From Ramlibacter tataouinensis TTB310 (lineage in GTDB: Bacteria > Pseudomonadota > Gammaproteobacteria > Burkholderiales > Burkholderiaceae_C), in NCBI RefSeq assembly GCF_000215705.1, contig NC_015677.1, forward strand, positions 3,298,001 through 3,362,000: a DNA stretch of 64,000 bases. The letters run 5' to 3'. Shown one piece after another: positions 29,234 to 40,257 of the stretch (positions are counted from its first letter, which is position 1; each line of letters begins with the position of its first letter). Under the pieces are notes generated by a model. It saw only the letters and a list, made by a program, of their open reading frames with translations, was not told the DNA's origin and did no database searches. A program made the position numbers and the translations under genes.

Positions 29234-30268
29234 TCACTGCAAGGCCTGCACCCCCGCCACCAGCCAGCCGGTGGATCCGTTCTTGGGCTTGGTCATGTTC
29301 CAGACCTCGCGGAACGGGCTGGGCCCGGCCGAGGGCTCCTCGCGGATCATGCCGGAGAACTCCACGCTGGCCATGTAGTCGTCGCCCAGGTCCTCGATGC
29401 CCAGCAGCTGGGCCTCGAGCATGACCACGTCGGTCTTGTTCGGCTGGCCCGGCCGGTGGCTCTCGCGCTCGGCCAATTGGGCCCGGATCTCGCCCAGCAT
29501 CTCGTCGGTCATCATGGAGCGCAGCGCCTGCAGGTCGGAGCGGTCCCAGGCGTCCTGCAGCGTCACGAAGTTCTGCTTGGCCGCGGTCACGAAGCCGGCG
29601 GTGTCAAAACCGGGCGGAACGCCCCAGTTCTGCGAACCGGCCAGCGCGGAACCGATCTGCACGCCGCCGCCCGCCGCACCGTACTTGCCGGCGTCGAAGG
29701 CCATGCTGCCGCGCTCCCAGGGCCGGGCGGAGGCGTCGTTGCCCACCTTGTCCGGGTCGTAGTGGGAATTCGGCGCCAGGTCCGCGTCGGCCGGGGCGCC
29801 GGCGCCCTGGAAGGCCATGGGGCGTCCCCGGACCGCAGCCGGCGCGGCGCGGCGCGACCGCATGATGAAACCGATCACCAGCATCACCACCAGCACCAGC
29901 AGCGCGATCATCAGGAACTGCGCGAACTCGGCGCCCAGGCCCAGGGCGCTGGCCAGCCAGGCCAGTCCCAGGCCGGCCGCCAGGCCGCCCAGGATGCCGC
30001 CCCAGGGCCGGCGCGGCGCCGCGGCGGCCGGGTTGGCGGCCGGCGTGCCGGGGCGTGCGGCCGGCGCCGCCTGGTTCTGCGCCGCGCCGGGCGCGGTCTG
30101 GGCGTTGCCGGGGGTGGCGGGCGCCTGCGGCGGCGTGGCGTCGCGCTGCGTCACGTTGCCCGACTGGCGGCCGAGGTTGCGCCCGCCGCCCATGCGGCGC
30201 TGGGCGTCGGCATCGAGGCTGGCCAGGGCCAGGGTGCCGGCCAGGATCATCACAGCCCAGTGTTTCAT
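29234..30268 (-). CDS. Tim44-domain protein
   Basis: A 344-residue protein. A signal peptide (residues 1-22, ending DADA) precedes a Pro/Ala/Gln-rich stretch. A hydrophobic pair at about 85-130 follows, then the C-terminal Tim44-like domain (FVTAAKQNFVTLQDAWDRSDLQALRSMMTDEML). The start is the ATG at 30268 with GGAAGGA eight bases before it. The gene is conserved between ubiE and ubiJ in betaproteobacteria and may help assemble or anchor the ubiquinone complex; the bacterial function is not settled. Confidence 0.86.
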   Translation of the reverse strand: MKHWAVMILAGTLALASLDADAQRRMGGGRNLGRQSGNVTQRDATPPQAPATPGNAQTAPGAAQNQAAPAARPGTPAANPAAAAPRRPWGGILGGLAAGLGLAWLASALGLGAEFAQFLMIALLVLVVMLVIGFIMRSRRAAPAAVRGRPMAFQGAGAPADADLAPNSHYDPDKVGNDASARPWERGSMAFDAGKYGAAGGGVQIGSALAGSQNWGVPPGFDTAGFVTAAKQNFVTLQDAWDRSDLQALRSMMTDEMLGEIRAQLAERESHRPGQPNKTDVVMLEAQLLGIEDLGDDYMASVEFSGMIREEPSAGPSPFREVWNMTKPKNGSTGWLVAGVQALQ

Positions 30269-30296
30269 GTCGCGTCCTTCCAGAAATGAATACGAG

Positions 30297-31028
30297 TCAG
30301 CACTTGATTCCAACATGCAGCGCCACCACACCCCCGGAGAGGTTGTGATAGTCCACGTGGCCGAAACCACCTTTCTTCATCAGGGCCTTGAGCGCGGCCT
30401 GATCGGGATGCATGCGGATGGATTCAGCCAGGTAGCGGTAGCTGTCGGCGTCGCCGGCCACCAGCCGGCCCAGCCGCGGCAGCACCTTGAACGAGTACCA
30501 ATCGTAGGCCCTGGCCAGCGGCCGCGCCACCTTGGAGAACTCCAGCACCAGCAGCTTGCCGCCCGGCCGCAGCACCCGGTGCATTTCGGCGACCGCCTGC
30601 TCCTTGTGCGTCATGTTGCGCAGCCCGAAGGCCACGCTCACCCGGTCGAAGCTGCCGTCGGCGAACGGCAGGCGCTCGGCGTCGCAGACCAGGGTGGGCA
30701 GCACCACGCCGGCGTCGAGCAGGCGGCTGCGCCCGGTGCGCAGCATGGCCTCGTTGATGTCGGTGTGCACCACCTGGCCGGAGGGGCCGGCCTTGCGGGC
30801 GAACGCCAGGGCCAGGTCGCCGGTGCCGCCGGCGATGTCCAGCACCTGGTGACCGGGCCGCACGTCGGCCACCAGCACGGTGTAGGCCTTCCAGGCGCGG
30901 TGCAGCCCCATCGACATCAGGTCGTTCATCAGGTCGTAGCGCGGCGCGACCGAATCGAAGACGTCTCGCACGCGCCTGGCCTTGTCGTGCTCGTCGACCT
31001 GCTGGTAGCCGAAGTGGGTGCTGGACAT
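30297..31028 (-). CDS. ubiE: Bifunctional demethylmenaquinone/ubiquinone C-methyltransferase
   Basis: A 243-residue SAM-dependent methyltransferase. It opens with THFGYQQV and has [24 protein letters not shown], the SAM motif [12 protein letters not shown] near residue 70, [13 protein letters not shown] and LVLEFSKV. All are UbiE signatures. It methylates the C5 ring position in ubiquinone synthesis. The gene leads the four-gene cluster; the Tim44 gene follows after 28 bases. Confidence 0.95.
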   Translation of the reverse strand: MSSTHFGYQQVDEHDKARRVRDVFDSVAPRYDLMNDLMSMGLHRAWKAYTVLVADVRPGHQVLDIAGGTGDLALAFARKAGPSGQVVHTDINEAMLRTGRSRLLDAGVVLPTLVCDAERLPFADGSFDRVSVAFGLRNMTHKEQAVAEMHRVLRPGGKLLVLEFSKVARPLARAYDWYSFKVLPRLGRLVAGDADSYRYLAESIRMHPDQAALKALMKKGGFGHVDYHNLSGGVVALHVGIKC

Positions 31029-31118
31029 GGCCCGATGCTAGGACAAGCGGGCCGCGCGTGGCGGCTCAGCCCTGCCGCAAGCGCGGGGATTCTGTCGCGG
31101 GATGTAAAGAGTCCGGCG

Positions 31119-31529
31119 TCAGTGGCCGCAGGCGCCCGCCGACTTGGCCGCCATGGGGGCGTCGCGGTCCACGCCGGCGTGCGCCAGGCGCTGCTCGTAG
31201 TCCTGCCACAGCTGCTGCTGCTGCGAGCCCAGGAAGTACAGGTAGTCCCAGGAGTAGATGCCGCTGTCGTGCCCGTCGGAGAAGGTCGGCTGCACGGCAT
31301 AGTTGCCCACCGGCGCCAGGCTGGCGATCGCCACCTCGCGCTTGCCGGTCTGCAGCACCTCCTGGCCCGGCCCGTGGCCCTGCACCTCGGCCGAGGGAGA
31401 GTAGACGCGCATCAACTCGAAGGGGATGCGGAAGCTGGCCCCGTCCGCGAAGGCGACTTCCAGCACGCGCGAGCGCGCATGCACCGTCATCGCCACCGGC
31501 GCGGGGGTATCGCGGTTCAGTCCTGCCAT
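31119..31529 (-). CDS. DUF971 protein
   Basis: A 136-residue protein of the DUF971 (gamma-butyrobetaine hydroxylase N-terminal-like) family: SRVLEVAFADGASFRIPFELMRVYSPSAEVQGHG, then VAIASLAPVGNYAVQPTFSDGHDSGIYSWDYLYFLG. The family has been linked to iron-sulfur proteins, but its role in bacteria is unknown. In betaproteobacteria it normally sits next to ubiE, as it does here. The tail AGACGH is a Cys/His-ended extension. Confidence 0.85.
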   Translation of the reverse strand: MAGLNRDTPAPVAMTVHARSRVLEVAFADGASFRIPFELMRVYSPSAEVQGHGPGQEVLQTGKREVAIASLAPVGNYAVQPTFSDGHDSGIYSWDYLYFLGSQQQQLWQDYEQRLAHAGVDRDAPMAAKSAGACGH

Positions 31530-31554
31530 GCCACTGTCCTCGGGGAAAACCCTA

Positions 31555-31983
31555 TTAAAACGCCAGGCGCTGGCGCAAGGCCTGGTCCAGCGCCGGCAGG
31601 CGGGCCTGCAGCGCCGCCAGCTTGTCGGCCGGCGCCGGCCGCTGCGCCGCGGCCCAGACCGGCGACGGGAAATGGCTGTCCCAGCGGAAGCGCGCGATCA
31701 GGTGCCAGTGCAGGTGCGGCACCTGGTTGCCCAGGGCCGCCAGGTTCACCTTGTCGGGCGACAGGTGCTCGCGCACCAGCCGCTCGGCGGCGGCCACGGC
31801 TTCCATGCAGTGCTGGCGCTCGTCGGCGGCCAGGTCGGAGAACTCGGCCACGTGGTCGCCCCAGACCAGGCGGTAGAAGGCCGGGAAGCCCGCCTCGTCC
31901 GCGCGGATCAGGCGAAAGTGCGCGCCGGTGGCCACCAGCTCGCCGCCGGCCGACTCGCACAAGGGACAGCCCGGCGAGCGCAT
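31555..31983 (-). CDS. HIT-family hydrolase
   Basis: A 142-residue histidine-triad protein. It opens with CPLCES and carries the triad HLHWHLIARF about residue 95. The family hydrolyses nucleoside phosphoramidates or dinucleoside polyphosphates. The ATG at 31983 lies two bases past the stop of the large oxidoreductase gene, so the two are coupled. The next gene on the strand is DUF971. Confidence 0.87.
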   Translation of the reverse strand: MRSPGCPLCESAGGELVATGAHFRLIRADEAGFPAFYRLVWGDHVAEFSDLAADERQHCMEAVAAAERLVREHLSPDKVNLAALGNQVPHLHWHLIARFRWDSHFPSPVWAAAQRPAPADKLAALQARLPALDQALRQRLAF

Positions 31984-31985
31984 GG

Positions 31986-34900
31986 TCAGACCAGCACCCG
32001 CTCGATGCCGCCCTGGTTGGCCGCCTGCACGTACTGCGGCATCCAGTCGGGGCCCAGCAGGCGGTTGGCCATCTCGACCACGATGTAGTCGGCCTCGAGC
32101 AGGCCGCTCGTCAGGTCGTGGCGGTAGCGGTTCAGGCCCTGCAGGCAGCTGGGGCAGCTGGTCAGCACCTTGAGGTTGCCCTGGGCGCCGGTGGCCGCGC
32201 GCAGCGCGTCCTCGTCCTTGCGCAGCTGCTCCTCCTTGCGAAAGCGCACCTGGGTGGAGATGTCGGGCCGGGTCACGCCGAAGGTGCCGGACTCGCCGCA
32301 GCAACGCTCGGACTTGCGCACGTTGTCACCCACCAGCGCCTGGACCGTCTTCATCGGCTCCTGCAGCTTCAGCGGCGTGTGGCAGGGATCGTGGTACAGG
32401 TAGGCGCCCTCGCCGGCCAGCTTGATGCCCTTTTCCAGCAGGTACTCGTGGATGTCCACGATGCGGCAGCCCGGGAAGATCTTGTCGAACTCGTAGCCCT
32501 GCAGCTGGTCGTAGCAGGTGCCGCAGCTGACCACCACGGTCTTGATGTCCAGGTAATTGAGCGTGTTGGCCACCCGGTGGAACAGCACCCGGTTGTCGGT
32601 GATGATCTTCTCGGCCTTGTCGAACTGGCCGCTGCCGCGCTGCGGGTAGCCGCAGCACAGGTAGCCCGGCGGCAGCACGGTCTGCACGCCGGCGTGCCAC
32701 AGCATGGCCTGCGTCGCCAGGCCCACCTGCGAGAACAGCCGCTCGGAACCGCAGCCCGGGAAGTAGAACACCGCCTCGGTCTCGGCCGTGGTGGACCGCG
32801 GGTCGCGGATGATGGGGACGTAGTCCCGGTTCTCGATGTCCAGCAGCGCGCGGGCGGTCTTCTTGGGCAGCCCGCCCGGCAGCTTCTTGTTGACGAAGTG
32901 GACCACCTGCTCCTTGACCGGGGCGGTGCCGTGGGTCGAGGGCGGCAGCATCACCTGCTTCCTGGCGAAGCCGCGCAGCAGGCCGTTGGCCAGGCGCTGG
33001 GCCTTGAAGCCCACGCCCACCATGGCGCCGCGCACCAGCTTGATGGTCTCCGGGTTGGTGGCGTTGAGCATGAACATGGCGGCGGCGTTGCCGGGCCGGA
33101 AGCTCTTCTGCCCCATCTTGCGCAGCAGGTTGCGCATGTTCATGGAGACGTCGCCGAAGTCGATCTTGACCGGGCAGGGGTTCTCGCACTTGTGGCAGAC
33201 CGTGCAGTGGTCGGACACGTCCTCGAATTCCTCCCAGTGCTTGACCGACACGCCGCGGCGGGTCTGCTCCTCGTACAGGAAGGCCTCCACCAGCAGCGAG
33301 GTGGCCAGGATCTTGTTGCGCGGGCTGTACAGCAGGTTGGCGCGCGGCACGTGCGTGGCGCACACCGGCTTGCACTTGCCGCAGCGCAGGCAATCCTTGA
33401 TGGAATCCGCGATGGCGCCGATGTCGGACTGCTGCATGATCAGCGACTCGTGCCCCATCAGCCCGAAACTGGGCGTGTAGGCATTGGTCAGGTCGGCGTG
33501 CAGCCGGCGCGCCACCTCGTTGGGCTGCTCCCATTGCCGCAGCAGCTTGCCCTGGTTGAAGCGGCCCTCGGGGTCGACCTTGCGCTTGTATTCGGCGAAC
33601 GGCGCCAGCTCCTCGTCGGTCAGGAACTCCAGCTTGGTGATGCCGATGCCGTGCTCGCCCGAGATCACGCCGTCCAGCGAGCGGGCCAGCGCCATGATGC
33701 GCTTGACGGCCTGGTGCGCGGCCTGCAGCATCCCGTAGTCGTCGCTGTTGACCGGGATGTTGGTGTGCACGTTGCCGTCGCCCGCGTGCATGTGCAGCGC
33801 CACCCAGACCCGGCCCTTGAGCACGCGCTGGTGGATGGCGTTCACTTCCTCCAGGATGGCGCGGAACGGCTGGCCGCCGAAGATGAGCGCGAGCGGCGCG
33901 CGGACCTGGGTCTTCCAGCTGGCGCGCAGGCGGTGGTCTTGGAGCTCGGGGAACAGGGTGTCGACCTGGTCCAGCCAGCCCTGCCACTGGGCGCGCACCT
34001 CGCGCAGCAGCGCCAGCGCCTGGCCCACGCGGTCCTCCAGCAGCTCGGCCGAGGGGATCTCGCTGGCGTCGTCCTGCCTGCCCAGCGGCAGATGGCCGCG
34101 CAGGAAGAAGGCCTCCAGTTCGTCCACCAGCTTGAGCTTGTTGGCCAGGGACAGCTCGATGTTGATGCGCTCGATGCCGTCGGTGTACTCGGCCATGCGC
34201 GGCAGCGGGATCACCACGTCCTCGTTGATCTTGAAGGCGTTGGTGTGCTTGCTGATGGCGGCCGTGCGCTTGCGGTCCAGCCAGAATTTCTTGCGCGCCT
34301 CGGGGCTGATGGCCACGAAGCCCTCGCCGCTGCGCGAATTGGCCAGGCGCACCACCTCGGAGGCGGCGCGCGCCACCGCGTCGGCATCGTCGCCGGCGAT
34401 GTCGCCGATCAGCACCATCTTGGGCACGGCGGACGAGGGGCCGCCTTTGGCGTCCGTGGCCCGCTTGGCCTTGGTGGCGTAGCCCACCGCCTTGAGGTAG
34501 CGGTCGTCCAGGTGCTCCAGGCCGGCCAGCACGGTGCCCGAGCGCTTCTGCTCGGCGAACATGAAGTCCTTGATCTCGACAATGCTGGGCACCGCGTCCT
34601 TGGCGTTGCCGAAGAACTCCAGGCACACCGTGCGCGTGTGCGCCGGCATGCGGTGCACCACCCAGCGCGCGCTGGTGATCAGGCCATCCGTGCCTTCCTT
34701 CTGGATGCCCGGCAGGCCCGAGAGGAACTTGTCGGTGACGTCCTTGCCCAGGCCCTCCTTGCGGAAGGTGGAGCCGGCAATGGCCAGGCGCTCGGTGCGG
34801 ATCGGCGTCCTGCCGTCGGCCTGGAAGTAGCGCAGCTCGAAGGTGGCGACCTCGGCGTCGTGGATCTTGCCCAGGTTGTGGTCCAGCCGCACCACTTCCA

Positions 34901-35897
34901 GCCACTGCGCCTGCGGCGTCACCATGCGCCAGGACACCAGGTTGTCCAGCGCCGTGCCCCACAGCACGGCCTTCTTGCCGCCGGCGTTCATGGCGATGTT
35001 GCCGCCTATGCAGGAAGCCTCGGCCGAGGTCGGGTCCACCGCGAAGACGTAGCCGGCGCGCTCGGCCGCGTCGGAGACGCGCTGCGTCACCACCCCGGCC
35101 TCGGTCCACACCGTGGGCAGCGGCCGGTCGTGGCCCGGCACGCTGACCAGCTCGACCTCGGTCATCGCCTCCAGCTTCTCGGTGTTGATGACCGCGCTGT
35201 TCCAGGTCAGCGGGATGGCGCCGCCGGTGTAGCCGGTGCCGCCGCCGCGCGGGATGATGGTCAGGCCCAGCTCGATGCAGCCGGCCACCAGGGCGGCCAT
35301 CTCCGCCTCGGTGTCGGGCGTGAGCACGACGAACGGGTACTCGACGCGCCAGTCGGTGGCATCGGTCACGTGCGACACGCGCGACAGGCCGTCGAACTTG
35401 ATGTTGTCCCTGGCGGTGAGCCGGCCCAGCACGCGCTGGGTGCGCCGGCGCAGCTCGGTCGTCCGGGTGAAGCCGGCGTCGAACGCGCGCACCGCCTGCC
35501 GGGCCGCCTCCAGCAGCTCGGCCACCAGAACGTCGCGCCCGGCGTCCGCCGGGCTGCCGGCCGGCGTGCGGCGCTTCTCCACCTCGGCCAGCCGGTGGTG
35601 CAGCGCATCGACCAGCAGGCGCCGCCGCCGGGGGTTGTCCAGCAGGTCGTCCTGCAGGTAGGGGTTGCGCTGCACCACCCAGATGTCGCCCAGCACCTCG
35701 TACAGCATGCGGGCCGAGCGGCCGGTGTGGCGCTCCTCGCGCAGCCGCCCCAGCACCTCCCAGGCGCGGGTGCCCAGCAGCCGGATCACGATCTCGCGGT
35801 CGGAGAACGAGGTGTAGTTGTAGGGGATCTCGCGCAGGCGCGGCGTTTGCGCGTCGCCGGCATGCAGGAGCTGGTTGAGCGGGGTGGGTGCGTTCAT
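31986..35897 (-). CDS. FAD-binding and 4Fe-4S oxidoreductase (GlcD-GlcF-type fusion, DUF3683)
   Basis: A 1303-residue protein joining two usual subunits of glycolate or D-lactate oxidases. Residues 1-135 are the DUF3683 leader ([19 protein letters not shown]). A PCMH-type FAD domain follows ([12 protein letters not shown]) with its C-terminal linked domain. Two ferredoxin clusters come next ([11 protein letters not shown] and [11 protein letters not shown]), then two CCG modules (CCGYPQRG and CCGESGTFG). It likely passes electrons from a 2-hydroxyacid to the quinone pool. The HIT gene is coupled downstream. The substrate is not decided by the sequence. Confidence 0.9.
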   Translation of the reverse strand: MNAPTPLNQLLHAGDAQTPRLREIPYNYTSFSDREIVIRLLGTRAWEVLGRLREERHTGRSARMLYEVLGDIWVVQRNPYLQDDLLDNPRRRRLLVDALHHRLAEVEKRRTPAGSPADAGRDVLVAELLEAARQAVRAFDAGFTRTTELRRRTQRVLGRLTARDNIKFDGLSRVSHVTDATDWRVEYPFVVLTPDTEAEMAALVAGCIELGLTIIPRGGGTGYTGGAIPLTWNSAVINTEKLEAMTEVELVSVPGHDRPLPTVWTEAGVVTQRVSDAAERAGYVFAVDPTSAEASCIGGNIAMNAGGKKAVLWGTALDNLVSWRMVTPQAQWLEVVRLDHNLGKIHDAEVATFELRYFQADGRTPIRTERLAIAGSTFRKEGLGKDVTDKFLSGLPGIQKEGTDGLITSARWVVHRMPAHTRTVCLEFFGNAKDAVPSIVEIKDFMFAEQKRSGTVLAGLEHLDDRYLKAVGYATKAKRATDAKGGPSSAVPKMVLIGDIAGDDADAVARAASEVVRLANSRSGEGFVAISPEARKKFWLDRKRTAAISKHTNAFKINEDVVIPLPRMAEYTDGIERINIELSLANKLKLVDELEAFFLRGHLPLGRQDDASEIPSAELLEDRVGQALALLREVRAQWQGWLDQVDTLFPELQDHRLRASWKTQVRAPLALIFGGQPFRAILEEVNAIHQRVLKGRVWVALHMHAGDGNVHTNIPVNSDDYGMLQAAHQAVKRIMALARSLDGVISGEHGIGITKLEFLTDEELAPFAEYKRKVDPEGRFNQGKLLRQWEQPNEVARRLHADLTNAYTPSFGLMGHESLIMQQSDIGAIADSIKDCLRCGKCKPVCATHVPRANLLYSPRNKILATSLLVEAFLYEEQTRRGVSVKHWEEFEDVSDHCTVCHKCENPCPVKIDFGDVSMNMRNLLRKMGQKSFRPGNAAAMFMLNATNPETIKLVRGAMVGVGFKAQRLANGLLRGFARKQVMLPPSTHGTAPVKEQVVHFVNKKLPGGLPKKTARALLDIENRDYVPIIRDPRSTTAETEAVFYFPGCGSERLFSQVGLATQAMLWHAGVQTVLPPGYLCCGYPQRGSGQFDKAEKIITDNRVLFHRVANTLNYLDIKTVVVSCGTCYDQLQGYEFDKIFPGCRIVDIHEYLLEKGIKLAGEGAYLYHDPCHTPLKLQEPMKTVQALVGDNVRKSERCCGESGTFGVTRPDISTQVRFRKEEQLRKDEDALRAATGAQGNLKVLTSCPSCLQGLNRYRHDLTSGLLEADYIVVEMANRLLGPDWMPQYVQAANQGGIERVLV

Positions 35898-36104
35898 CGC
35901 GTTCGGGCTCAGCCGAAAGGATGCAGGCGCGGCTGAAAAGGGATGTTACCGCAGTGCAACAAGGCCCCGCTGACAAATGGCCGGCGGCAGCGGCGGCGAG
36001 CCTCATGGGAAACCCCGTTGCCCGGCTCGCCCCGGCTCTGTCTAATCGCGGTCACGAAACGACGGTAGAGTCACGCCCCTGTGCCCGTCCCATCAGGAGT
36101 CTTC

Positions 36105-37409
36105 ATGAAGCTTAAGTTCGCAGCGGTGGCCATGGCCGCCGCCTTCACCCTGCCTGCCGTCGCCCAGACCGAGATCCAGTGGTGGCATTCCATGGGCGGC
36201 GCCCTGGGCGAATGGGTCAACGACCTGGCCAAGGACTTCAATGCCAGCCAGAAGGATTACAGGATCGTGCCCACCTTCAAGGGCAGCTACGACGAATCCA
36301 TGACGGCGGCCATTGCCGCGTTCCGCTCCGGCAACGCCCCGCACATCCTGCAGGTGTTCGAGGTCGGCACCGCTACCATGATGGCCGCCAAGGGCGCAGT
36401 GGTGCCGGTGGGCAAGGTGATGCAGGACGCCGGCGTAAAGTTCGACTCCGACGCCTACGTGCCGGCGGTGGCGGGCTATTACACCGCGCCCAACGGCCAG
36501 ATGCTGAGCTTCCCCTTCAACAGCTCGACGCCGGTCTTCCACTACAACAAGGACGCCTTCAAGGCCGCGGGCCTGGACCCGGAGAAGCCGCCGACCACCT
36601 GGCCGGAGGTGGCCCTGGCAGCCGCCAAGCTCAAGGCTTCCGGGCACAAGTGCCCGTTCACCACTGCCTGGGTGAGCTGGACCCAACTGGAGAGCTTCTC
36701 GGCCTGGCACAACGTGCTGTACGCGACCAAGAACAACGGCTTCGGCGGCCTGGACGCGCGGCTGGCCTTCAACAGCCCGCTGCACGTGCGCCATATCGAC
36801 AACCTGGCCAACATGGCCAAGAATGGCCTGTTCGTCTACAAGGGTCGCGGCAACGCGGCGGATGCCACCTTCGTCTCGGGCGAATGCGCCATGTTCACCG
36901 GCACCTCGGCCGTGTACGGCAACGTCAAGCGCAATGGCAAGTTCGGCTATGGCATCGGCACCCTGCCCTACTACCCCGACGTGCCCGGGGCGCCGCAGAA
37001 CACGGTCATCGGCGGCGCCAGCCTGTGGGTGATGTCGGGCAAGAAGCCGGACGAGTACAAGGGCGTGGGCCAGTTCTTCGCCTACCTGTCGCAGCCGGAG
37101 GTGGCGGCCAAGAGCCACCAGCGCACCGGCTACCTGCCGGTGACCAAGGCCTCCTTCGAGATCACCGACAAATCCGGCTTCTACAAGCAGAACCCGGGCA
37201 CCGACGTGTCGGTCACGCAGATGATCCGCAAGACCACCGACAAGTCGCGCGGCGTGCGCCTGGGCAACTTCGTGCAGATCCGCGCCATCGTCGACGAGGA
37301 AATGGAGCAGGTCTGGCGCGGCGCCAAACAGCCCAAGGAGGCGCTGGACGCGGCGGTGCAGCGCGGCAACGAGCAGCTCGAGCGCTTCCAGAAGGCGAAC
37401 AAGGGCTAG
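36105..37409 (+). CDS. ugpB: Glycerol-3-phosphate ABC transporter, periplasmic binding protein
   Basis: A 434-residue receptor with a signal peptide of about 20 residues ending PAVAQT. The mature protein opens with IQWWHSMGGALGEWVNDLAKDFN, characteristic of UgpB. GTSAVYGNVKR and AFNSPLHVRHI are also conserved. It binds sn-glycerol-3-phosphate or its diesters for UgpAEC. The ATG at 36105 follows AGGAG by six bases; an upstream in-frame GTG is unlikely. First gene of ugpBAECQ. Confidence 0.93.
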   Translation: MKLKFAAVAMAAAFTLPAVAQTEIQWWHSMGGALGEWVNDLAKDFNASQKDYRIVPTFKGSYDESMTAAIAAFRSGNAPHILQVFEVGTATMMAAKGAVVPVGKVMQDAGVKFDSDAYVPAVAGYYTAPNGQMLSFPFNSSTPVFHYNKDAFKAAGLDPEKPPTTWPEVALAAAKLKASGHKCPFTTAWVSWTQLESFSAWHNVLYATKNNGFGGLDARLAFNSPLHVRHIDNLANMAKNGLFVYKGRGNAADATFVSGECAMFTGTSAVYGNVKRNGKFGYGIGTLPYYPDVPGAPQNTVIGGASLWVMSGKKPDEYKGVGQFFAYLSQPEVAAKSHQRTGYLPVTKASFEITDKSGFYKQNPGTDVSVTQMIRKTTDKSRGVRLGNFVQIRAIVDEEMEQVWRGAKQPKEALDAAVQRGNEQLERFQKANKG

Positions 37410-37434
37410 TACATTAGCGACCTCATCCAAAAGG

Positions 37435-37456
37435 ACAAGGCCCCGCGGGGCCTTGT
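37435..37456. terminator. Perfect 22-bp hairpin between ugpB and ugpA
   Basis: ACAAGGCCCCG is followed directly by its exact reverse complement and then TTT. This is a stable stem that would attenuate read-through or protect the ugpB message, as intergenic stems do after other binding-protein genes. It ends nine bases before the GTG start of ugpA, so it could also limit ugpA translation. No long T-tract follows, so termination would be partial. Confidence 0.6.
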
Positions 37457-37465
37457 TTCACGTCC

Positions 37466-38350
37466 GTGACCGAAAAACGCGTTCGATTTAAGTCGGCCTG
37501 GCTGCCCTGGGTGCTGGTGGCACCGCAGATGGCCATCGTGCTGGTGTTCTTCTTCTGGCCGGCCGGCCAGGCGCTGGTCCAGAGCCTGCTCCAGCAGGAT
37601 GCCTTCGGCATGAGCAGCGAGTTCGTGGGACTGGAGAACTTCCGGCGCCTGTTCAACGATCCCAGCTACCTGGAGTCGTTCAAGACCACGGCCCTGTTCT
37701 CGGCTTTGGTGGCTGTGCTGGGGCTGAGCATCGCCCTGCTGCTGGCCGTCATGGCCAACCGCGTGATCCGCGGCTCCGGCCTCTACCGGATGCTGCTGAT
37801 CTGGCCCTACGCCGTCGCCCCGGTGGTGGCCGGCGTGCTGTGGCTGATGATGTTCGCATCGCCCTATGGCGTGGTGGCCTATTTCCTGCGCTACATCGGC
37901 ATTCCCTGGGACCACCTGCTCAACGCCAACCACGCGATGGCGCTGATCGTCATGGCCGCGGTGTGGAAGCAGATTTCCTACAACTTCCTGTTCTTCCTGG
38001 CCGGGCTGCAGTCCATCCCGCAATCGCTGATCGAGGCCGCCACCATCGACGGCGCCACACCCTGGCGGCGCTTCTGGGGCATCGTGTTCCCGCTGCTGTC
38101 GCCTACCACCTTCTTCCTGCTGGTGATCAACGTCATCTACGCCTTCTTCGACACCTTCGCCATCGTCGACGCAACGACGCACGGCGGCCCGGGCAAGGAG
38201 ACGGCGATCCTGGTCTACAAGGTCTACTACGACGGCTTCAAGGCCCTGGACATCAACGGCTCGGCCGCGCAGTCGGTCATCCTGATGGGGATCGTCATCG
38301 CGCTGACCGTGGTGCAGTTCCGCTTCGTCGAGAAGAAAGTCCAATACTGA
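37466..38350 (+). CDS. ugpA: Glycerol-3-phosphate ABC transporter permease UgpA
   Basis: A 294-residue inner-membrane permease with six hydrophobic segments and the permease motif [22 protein letters not shown] (about 190-210). The start is a GTG with no clear ribosome site, since the hairpin at 37435-37456 covers the usual place; the N-terminus [18 protein letters not shown] agrees with known UgpA proteins. It pairs with UgpE. Confidence 0.93.
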   Translation: MTEKRVRFKSAWLPWVLVAPQMAIVLVFFFWPAGQALVQSLLQQDAFGMSSEFVGLENFRRLFNDPSYLESFKTTALFSALVAVLGLSIALLLAVMANRVIRGSGLYRMLLIWPYAVAPVVAGVLWLMMFASPYGVVAYFLRYIGIPWDHLLNANHAMALIVMAAVWKQISYNFLFFLAGLQSIPQSLIEAATIDGATPWRRFWGIVFPLLSPTTFFLLVINVIYAFFDTFAIVDATTHGGPGKETAILVYKVYYDGFKALDINGSAAQSVILMGIVIALTVVQFRFVEKKVQY

Positions 38351-38364
38351 GATGAGCGCCCGCC

Positions 38365-39219
38365 ATGGTTGAACGCCGCCCCGTCCTCACCTTCTTCTCC
38401 CACCTCATCCTGCTGGCCGGGTTGGCCGTCATCGTCTTCCCGGTGTTCCTCACCTTCATCGGCTCGACGCAGACCGCGCAGCAGATCGCCACCAGCAATC
38501 CGCTGTCGCTCAGGCCCGGCGGCAACTTCTGGGAGAGCTACACACTGGCCCTGTTCGGCGGCAAGACCTACAGCGGCTCCACGATCGCGCCGGTGGCGCC
38601 CATGCTGTGGGTCAGCCTGGTGAGCGCGCTGACCATCTCCCTGGGCAAGATCGCCATCTCGCTGCTGTCGGCCTTCGCCATCGTCTACTTCCGCTTCCCC
38701 GCGCGCAACCTGGTGTTCTGGATGATCTTCGTGACGCTGATGCTGCCGGTGGAGGTGCGCATCGGGCCGACCTACGAGGTGGTGTCGGACCTGGGGATGC
38801 TCAACAGCTATGCCGGCCTGACGGTGCCGCTGATCGCATCGGCCACCGCCACCTTCCTGTTCCGCCAGTTCTTCCTGACGGTGCCGGACGAGCTGGTCGA
38901 GGCGGCCCGCATGGACGGCGCCGGGCCGATGCGCTTCTTCTTCGACGTGCTGCTGCCGCTGTCGCGCACCTCCATCGCGGCGCTGTTCGTCATCCAGTTC
39001 ATCTACGGCTGGAACCAGTACCTGTGGCCGCTGCTGGTGACCACCAGCGAGGACATGTACCCCGTGGTGCTCGGCATCAAGCGCGCCATCTTCGGCGAGG
39101 TCTACGTCGAATGGAACGTGGTCATGGCCACGGCCATCCTGGCCATGCTGCCCCCGGCCCTGGTAGTGACGCTGATGCAGCGCTGGTTCGTCAAGGGCCT
39201 GGTCGATACCGAGAAATAA
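38365..39219 (+). CDS. ugpE: Glycerol-3-phosphate ABC transporter permease UgpE
   Basis: A 284-residue permease with six hydrophobic segments. It begins [13 protein letters not shown], has GSTQTAQQ in the first loop, and the motif [21 protein letters not shown] (about 180-200). It forms the channel with UgpA. The gene lies 14 bases after ugpA. Confidence 0.94.
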   Translation: MVERRPVLTFFSHLILLAGLAVIVFPVFLTFIGSTQTAQQIATSNPLSLRPGGNFWESYTLALFGGKTYSGSTIAPVAPMLWVSLVSALTISLGKIAISLLSAFAIVYFRFPARNLVFWMIFVTLMLPVEVRIGPTYEVVSDLGMLNSYAGLTVPLIASATATFLFRQFFLTVPDELVEAARMDGAGPMRFFFDVLLPLSRTSIAALFVIQFIYGWNQYLWPLLVTTSEDMYPVVLGIKRAIFGEVYVEWNVVMATAILAMLPPALVVTLMQRWFVKGLVDTEK

Positions 39220-39246
39220 GACAGCAAGCAAGAAAGACGGAAAGCC

Positions 39247-40257
39247 ATGGCTGCCATTTCATTTCGCAACGTCATCAAGCGCTACGGCAAGGGCAAGCAG
39301 GAGCTGCAGGTCATCCATGGCGTGAACGCCGAGATCGGCGATGGCGAGTTCATCGTGATCGTGGGGCCTTCGGGCTGCGGCAAGTCCACCCTGCTGCGCA
39401 TGGTCGCCGGCCTGGAGGAGATCTCCGGCGGGGAGGTCGCCATCGGCCCCCGCGTGGTCAACGACCTGGAGCCGGCCGAGCGCGACATCGCCATGGTGTT
39501 CCAGAACTACGCGCTCTACCCGCACATGAGCGTGTTCGACAACATGGCCTACGGCCTGAAGATCCGCAAGGTGCCGGTGGCCGAGATCAAGGCCCGCGTC
39601 GACAAGGCGGCCGGCATCCTCGAGCTGAGTCACCTGCTGGAGCGCAAGCCGCGCCAGCTCTCGGGCGGCCAGCGCCAGCGCGTGGCCATGGGTCGCGCCA
39701 TCGTCCGCCAGCCCCAGGTCTTCCTGTTCGACGAGCCGCTGTCCAACCTGGATGCCAAGCTGCGCGCCCAGACCCGCCTGGAGATCCAGAAGCTGCACCG
39801 TGAGCTGGGCATCACCTCGCTGTTCGTCACGCATGACCAGGTGGAGGCCATGACGCTGGCCCAGCGCATGATCGTGATGAACGCAGGCAACACGGAGCAG
39901 TTCGGCACGCCCGAGGAGGTGTACCACCGGCCGGCGTCCACCTTCGTGGCCAGTTTCATCGGTTCGCCGCCCATGAACCTGCTGAAGAACGGGCCCGGCG
40001 GCAAGGCCGGCACCATCCTGGGCATCCGGCCGGAGCACCTGGACATCGCCGAAGGCGGCTGGGCGCTGCAGGTGGAAACGGTGGAACTGCTGGGCGCCGA
40101 GCGCCTGATCTACGGCCGCCTGGGCGGTGAGCAGGTGATCGTGCGCAGCGAGGAAGGCCGCCCGCCGCCCGCCCCCGGCGCCACCTTGCACGTGCGCCCG
40201 CGCGAGGACCGGCTGCACTGGTTCGACGCCGCAAGCGGCAAGCGGATCGCTGGATGA
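39247..40257 (+). CDS. ugpC: Glycerol-3-phosphate ABC transporter ATPase UgpC
   Basis: A 336-residue ATPase. It has Walker [10 protein letters not shown] (about residues 39-47), the Q-loop [11 protein letters not shown], signature [15 protein letters not shown], Walker [13 protein letters not shown] and the switch HDQVEAM. A C-terminal MalK-type regulatory domain follows (GIRPEHLDI). It powers UgpAE. Its stop overlaps the ugpQ ATG (ATGA). Confidence 0.95.
   Translation: MAAISFRNVIKRYGKGKQELQVIHGVNAEIGDGEFIVIVGPSGCGKSTLLRMVAGLEEISGGEVAIGPRVVNDLEPAERDIAMVFQNYALYPHMSVFDNMAYGLKIRKVPVAEIKARVDKAAGILELSHLLERKPRQLSGGQRQRVAMGRAIVRQPQVFLFDEPLSNLDAKLRAQTRLEIQKLHRELGITSLFVTHDQVEAMTLAQRMIVMNAGNTEQFGTPEEVYHRPASTFVASFIGSPPMNLLKNGPGGKAGTILGIRPEHLDIAEGGWALQVETVELLGAERLIYGRLGGEQVIVRSEEGRPPPAPGATLHVRPREDRLHWFDAASGKRIAG

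Noticed and set aside
29817-35936. A plus-strand open frame of 2039 residues antisense to the FAD/Fe-S oxidoreductase and its neighbours.
   Set aside because: It is a consequence of high GC and third-position bias on the opposite strand. The translation is a Gly/Arg/Ala/His-rich mixture with no family pattern, while the minus-strand proteins have clear motifs throughout.
32326-36006. A second minus-strand open frame of about 1226 residues overlapping the oxidoreductase.
   Set aside because: It is a shifted frame of the same gene with Arg/Pro/Gly-rich composition. The 1303-residue frame has the FAD and cysteine motifs.
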